Shown piece by piece: positions 5,168 through 6,745 of a stretch of 6,745 bases of DNA. Location of the stretch: positions 1-6,745 of the forward strand of contig DOYB01000134.1 in NCBI GenBank assembly GCA_003518745.1, given 5' to 3'. Under the pieces are notes generated by a model, which was not told the DNA's origin, searched no databases, and saw only the letters and a program-made list of their open reading frames with translations. The translations under genes and the position numbers were made by a program. The stretch is from Selenomonas sp. GTDB lineage: Bacteria; Bacillota; Negativicutes; Selenomonadales; Selenomonadaceae. How positions within the stretch are numbered: position 1 is the stretch's first letter; the number at the start of each line of letters is the position of its first letter.

Positions 5168-5395
5168 ATGGCAGCACTCAAAGTATCGGAAACGACTTCG
5201 ATGGGGATCAAGGTTCTGCTCAACGGCAGCGGGGACAAGAATGTCTATGCCACCCGCACCGTGGGAAAGATCAACCCTTCCCTCACGGACGACGATTTTG
5301 CCCTTGTCGCGAATGGCTTGGGATCGCTCCAGAAGTACCCTGTCGCGAACATCATCCGCACCAATGCCGCTACCTTCCTGACGGAAGGCGAGTAA
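5168..5395 (+). CDS. DUF1659 family protein
   Basis: A 75-residue soluble protein of the DUF1659 (PF07872) type, recognised from the pattern of two N-terminal strands (ALKVSETTSMGIKVLLNGSGD), a threonine-rich third strand (YATRTVGKINPSLTDDD), a helix (FALVANGLGSLQKYP) and a closing VANIIRTNAATF strand. ATG 5168 has AAGGAGG with 8 nt spacing. It is the first of three small genes that recur together in Firmicutes (DUF1659, DUF2922, YvrJ); their shared role has not been determined to my knowledge. A terminator sits directly upstream, so the gene appears to be controlled by attenuation. The next gene starts 39 bp later. Confidence 0.82.
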   Translation: MAALKVSETTSMGIKVLLNGSGDKNVYATRTVGKINPSLTDDDFALVANGLGSLQKYPVANIIRTNAATFLTEGE

Positions 5396-5434
5396 CACCT
5401 GACCACCCACCACGAAAGAAAGGAGGTTTCCACC

Positions 5435-5647
5435 ATGACCAATACCCTGCACCTGATTTTCGCCTTGGATAACGGGAAAACCCTCACCATCCAGATCGCC
5501 GATCCGAAGGACGGTCTTACACAGGCAGAAGCGGATGCCGTTGCCGCAACCATCATCGGCAATGCTGCCATCGTGAAGGATGGCGCCTTCCCCCTGAGCT
5601 TGAAGCAAGCCTATGTCCGCACGGTTGCCACACAGTCGCTTGACTGA
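5435..5647 (+). CDS. DUF2922 family protein
   Basis: A 70-residue soluble protein of the DUF2922 (PF11148) type: an N-terminal beta-hairpin (LHLIFALDNGKTLTIQIADPK), the typical DPKDGLTQAEADAVAATII strand-loop-helix, and a C-terminal strand region (AYVRTVATQSLD). The ribosome binding site AAAGGAGG lies before ATG 5435. It sits between DUF1659 and YvrJ in one transcription unit. The pairing of two small structural-looking proteins with a one-pass membrane protein suggests a small complex, but no function is established. Confidence 0.82.
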   Translation: MTNTLHLIFALDNGKTLTIQIADPKDGLTQAEADAVAATIIGNAAIVKDGAFPLSLKQAYVRTVATQSLD

Positions 5648-5673
5648 TTCCATTGAAAGAAGGAGGTTCGCTC

Positions 5674-5862
5674 ATGGATGAAGCACTTGCCAATATCATT
5701 TCATCCGTGAGCGTTCCTGCCGCCATATCCTTCTACCTTCTCATCCGCGTATCAAAGAGCCTTGACCAGCTCACCGAGGTCATTGTCCGGCTGGATACCC
5801 GCTTGGAGGAACGGGAACGGAGGGAGGCAGGGACGCGCACATTTGCCACAGAATACACCTGA
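5674..5862 (+). CDS. YvrJ family membrane protein
   Basis: A 62-residue protein matching the YvrJ family (PF12841), named after B. subtilis YvrJ. Residues about 7-25 (NIISSVSVPAAISFYLLIRV) form one membrane segment, followed by SKSLDQLTEVIVRLDTRLEE, an amphipathic and probably coiled-coil helix, and a charged tail. This holin-like build (short N-terminus, one membrane helix, charged C-terminus) has made a phage-lysis origin plausible, but this is inference. ATG 5674 is chosen for AGGAGG (5661-5666) 7 nt upstream; an in-frame TTG at 5653 lies before that site. Last gene of the operon, with a terminator 4 bp after the stop. Confidence 0.85.
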   Translation: MDEALANIISSVSVPAAISFYLLIRVSKSLDQLTEVIVRLDTRLEERERREAGTRTFATEYT

Positions 5863-5865
5863 CAG

Positions 5866-5890
5866 GGCCGCAGTAATGCGGTCTTTTCTT
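5866..5890 (+). terminator. Terminator of the DUF1659-DUF2922-YvrJ operon
   Basis: GGCCGCA (5866-5872) pairs with TGCGGTC (5877-5883), one G.U pair, GTAA loop, followed by TTTTCTT. The short GC-rich stem plus T-run begins 4 bp after the YvrJ stop. Confidence 0.85.
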
Positions 5891-5893
5891 ATG

Positions 5894-6020
5894 CGAAGGT
5901 CTGCCGCAGACAGCAGCAGACCTTCGGAACACAAAATTTCCCCGGAAAGGGGAAAATCCCCCTGCCCGCTGCATGTATCACAGCAGAAGGGGGATCGGGC
6001 AGGAGAGCCACATCCTGCCC
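5894..6020. repeat. Run of four tight hairpins
   Basis: Four perfect inverted repeats follow each other almost without gaps: CGAAGGTCTGC/GCAGACCTTCG (5894-5904, 5916-5926), TTTCCCC/GGGGAAA (5937-5943, 5949-5955), ATCCCCCT/AGGGGGAT (5956-5963, 5988-5995, with GCTG/CAGC inside) and GGGCAGGA/TCCTGCCC (5997-6004, 6013-6020). None has a T-run. No gene is seen here. Together with the next hairpin at 6083-6103 they fill the space between the YvrJ operon and the toxin locus. Confidence 0.65.
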
Positions 6021-6069
6021 ACTGACACCAGCTCTATTCTACCACAAACGACAGAGGGAGCATAGCCCG

Positions 6070-6137
6070 AAACAAAAGGAAACAGGGGGTAACCAGCCCC
6101 CTGCTTCGATTTCCCTGTTTTCCAATGCTCTTTGTCT
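6070..6137 (-). ncRNA. Putative antitoxin small RNA of the type I toxin locus
   Basis: Predicted leftward RNA of about 65 nt from the divergent consensus promoter at 6144-6172. Its 5' half contains UUGGAAAACAGGGAAAUC (from about 6125 to 6108), complementary over 17 nt with one G.U pair to the toxin mRNA at 6210-6226, i.e. from the end of the ribosome binding site across the start codon. Its 3' half is the hairpin CAGGGGG-CTGGTTA-CCCCCTG (6103-6083) followed by TTTCCTTTTGTTT, a plausible terminator. By analogy with istR/tisB and orzO/zorO it would block translation of the toxin by base pairing in trans. Promoter, complementarity and terminator are seen; function is inferred. Confidence 0.62.
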
Positions 6138-6143
6138 AGGCTT

Positions 6144-6172
6144 ATTATAGCCTTGTTCCCGAAACTTGTCAA
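6144..6172 (-). promoter_or_regulatory. Consensus promoter of the antitoxin RNA
   Basis: On the minus strand, TTGACA (6172-6167), a 17-bp spacer, then TATAAT (6149-6144): a perfect sigma-A consensus with transcription leftward from about 6137. It lies back to back with the toxin's extended -10, whose upstream part overlaps it, so the two promoters may compete. Confidence 0.75.
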
Positions 6173-6175
6173 CTA

Positions 6176-6184
6176 TGGTATAAT
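6176..6184 (+). promoter_or_regulatory. Extended -10 promoter of the toxin gene
   Basis: TGGTATAAT (6176-6184) is an extended -10 element; no good -35 lies 17 bp upstream (TTCCCG), while TTGTTC at 6153-6158 is 20 bp away. Transcription would start near 6191, giving an mRNA of some 170 nt ending at the terminator at 6334-6366. Confidence 0.7.
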
Positions 6185-6216
6185 GGCACTATCCTCCATG
6201 AAGGGAGGTGATTTTC

Positions 6217-6303
6217 CTGTTTTCCATGTTCATCTTGTCCGTCCTAGCAAGCATGGCAGCGCACTATCTCTGCCAATGGATTGACAAGAACCGGAAACCG
6301 TGA
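6217..6303 (+). CDS. Small membrane peptide, holin-like / type I toxin candidate
   Basis: A 28-residue peptide: hydrophobic helix FSMFILSVLASMAAHYLC, then Q-W-I-D and the charged tail K-N-R-K-P. The one-helix, short-charged-tail build is that of Fst-, TxpA- and Ldr-type toxins, which insert in the inner membrane when overproduced; small proteins of this look are often labelled putative holin-like toxin in Firmicutes. The start is uncertain: the excellent GGAGGTGAT (6204-6212) is best spaced for CTG 6217; ATG 6226 would give a 25-residue form, GTG 6208 lies in the binding site itself. CCTCC at 6193-6197 can pair with the binding site's GGAGG. Own promoter, own terminator, and a complementary divergent RNA all support a regulated toxin. 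Toxicity untested. Confidence 0.68.
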   Translation: MFSMFILSVLASMAAHYLCQWIDKNRKP

Positions 6304-6333
6304 TACAGAGCCTCACCAACTCTGTCATCGCAG

Positions 6334-6366
6334 AGAGGCGGCGCAAGCCGCCTTTTCTGTCTTTTA
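6334..6366 (+). terminator. Terminator of the toxin transcript
   Basis: AGGCGGC (6336-6342) and GCCGCCT (6347-6353) form a perfect stem with a GCAA tetraloop, followed by TTTCTGTCTTTT. It lies 32 bp after the toxin stop. On the minus strand no U-run follows, so it is probably one-directional. Confidence 0.88.
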
Positions 6367-6394
6367 GGATAGCATCCTGCTAGCAACCTGTCAA
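6366..6394 (-). promoter_or_regulatory. Possible second antisense promoter at the toxin's 3' end
   Basis: On the minus strand TTGACA (6394-6389), 17-bp spacer, TATCCT (6371-6366), with a predicted start near 6359. An RNA from here would run back across the toxin terminator and gene, the layout of fst or txpA/ratA antitoxins. The -10 matches only 4 of 6 and coincides with a small palindrome (AGGAT-AGC-ATCCT), so this may be chance. Confidence 0.4.
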
Positions 6395-6580
6395 TATTTC
6401 GGAGTTCGTCTTTTGTCTCCTTATGAATCCGTTTACATTCTCCAAAGAAATCCTTTTCACTCCTGCCGAAGCCCATATTCCCTGCCAGTCACACCCCGCT
6501 CCAGTCCGTTGCAGCATTGGCAAACTACCACGAAAGAAACTTGGTAGCAGGAACTTGCTCCTTCCACTTACCATAACCAG
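6395..6580. other. Region without a supported gene
   Basis: Between the toxin locus and the IS66 remnant no frame has a ribosome binding site with a recognisable product. A minus-strand frame starting at 6476 has a plausible-looking charged helix (GECKRIHKETKDELRNIDRL) but then runs through the toxin terminator, so it is at best a decayed coding remnant. A 6-bp hairpin CTACCA/TGGTAG lies at 6525-6530 and 6542-6547. Confidence 0.4.
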
Positions 6581-6745
6581 TCAAAAAAAGGTAAGCGGTA
6601 AGCTACGTTCAAACAAATATACAAGATATTTGAATGGGGCTATGCCATTGGCTTTGCAAGTTTCAACTACGCTGTAGACAGCGGCGCTGGCTGCTGCTCC
6701 TTTCGGTGATGCCGAGAACAGCCAGTTTTTACGTCCGATGGTGAA
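6581..6745 (-). pseudogene. IS66 family transposase, C-terminal fragment
   Basis: The minus-strand frame entering from the right edge reads FTIGRKNWLFSASPKGAAAS, then VYSVVETCKANGIAPFKYLVYLFER, the typical end of the IS66 DDE transposase (IGRKNWLFS...PKGA..SA..YS..ETAKANGL.PY.YL..LLE). Only 54 codons lie in the window. After FER the frame gives SLPLTFF and stops, whereas full proteins continue for some 30-40 residues (LP...), so the C-terminus looks truncated, apparently at a sequence resembling an IS66 end (6591-6610). Whether the rest of the transposase is intact lies outside the window. Confidence 0.8.
6591..6610. mobile_element. Possible IS66-type terminal sequence
   Basis: GTAAGCGGTAAGCTACGTTC begins with GTAAGCG, the usual start of IS66-family terminal inverted repeats, and sits just where the transposase reading frame loses its family pattern. 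The element would extend to the right beyond the window. Without the other end or an 8-bp target duplication this stays tentative. Confidence 0.4.

Noticed and set aside
4985..5653. 222-codon open frame on the minus strand
   Set aside because: It is antisense to the leader, the intrinsic terminator, DUF1659 and DUF2922, which are well supported on the plus strand.
5894..6020. CRISPR array
   Set aside because: The repeats here are different inverted repeats with no constant direct repeat or spacer length.
6198..6284. 28-codon frame from ATG 6198 overlapping the toxin
   Set aside because: The ATG precedes the ribosome binding site and lies in the hairpin loop; the product (MKGGDFPVFHVHLV...) is not membrane-like, whereas the other frame gives a clean hydrophobic helix and charged tail.
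4829..6300. Recurring TTGACAAGAA at 4829, 4911 and 6281 as a promoter or repeat family
   Set aside because: The third copy is coding sequence of the toxin tail and the other two lie in or beside hairpins without good -10 boxes; probably coincidence.
6423..6677. 84-codon plus-strand frame
   Set aside because: It runs antisense into the recognised IS66 transposase fragment and has no family resemblance.

Overview
The window looks like chromosomal DNA of a low-to-mid-GC Firmicute, most likely a Negativicute of the Selenomonas/Mitsuokella type. This rests on gene families recalled by eye: the DUF1659-DUF2922-YvrJ gene set, strong AGGAGG ribosome binding sites, and an IS66 transposase tail. No database search was possible.

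Left part (1-1733): the end of a nitroreductase, a complete RNA 2',3'-cyclic phosphodiesterase (thpR) whose stop codon lies inside a perfect 16-bp parS-type palindrome (TGTTTCACGTGAAACA), and an overlapping run of three small genes. The third (DUF4160-like) is cut short and runs into unrelated DNA. The parS site suggests proximity to the replication origin. Middle-left (1734-2836): no credible gene. From about 1912 to 2660 the DNA is GC-rich and packed with nested inverted repeats, resembling a mosaic of dispersed palindromic elements.

Middle (2837-4047): a consensus promoter drives a translationally coupled XRE regulator and ImmA/IrrE metallopeptidase, followed by a 38-residue gene and a terminator. 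Next (4236-5890): an N-acetylmuramoyl-L-alanine amidase, then a separate unit with a promoter, a G10 tract, a 15-codon leader peptide, a structured leader and a strong intrinsic terminator placed just before the ribosome binding site of DUF1659-DUF2922-YvrJ. The layout implies that the three genes are expressed only by read-through.

Right part (5891-6745): a chain of hairpins, then a compact locus I interpret as a type I toxin-antitoxin system. A 28-residue membrane peptide (6217-6303, +) has its own promoter and terminator. A divergent, consensus promoter on the minus strand makes a short RNA (about 6137 to 6070) ending in its own hairpin. That RNA carries 17 nt complementary, with one G.U pair, to the toxin's translation start region, because GATTTyCCTGTTTTCCA is repeated at both places. 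The arrangement recalls tisB/istR and zorO/orzO rather than cis-antisense pairs. The window ends in the truncated tail of an IS66-family transposase on the minus strand.
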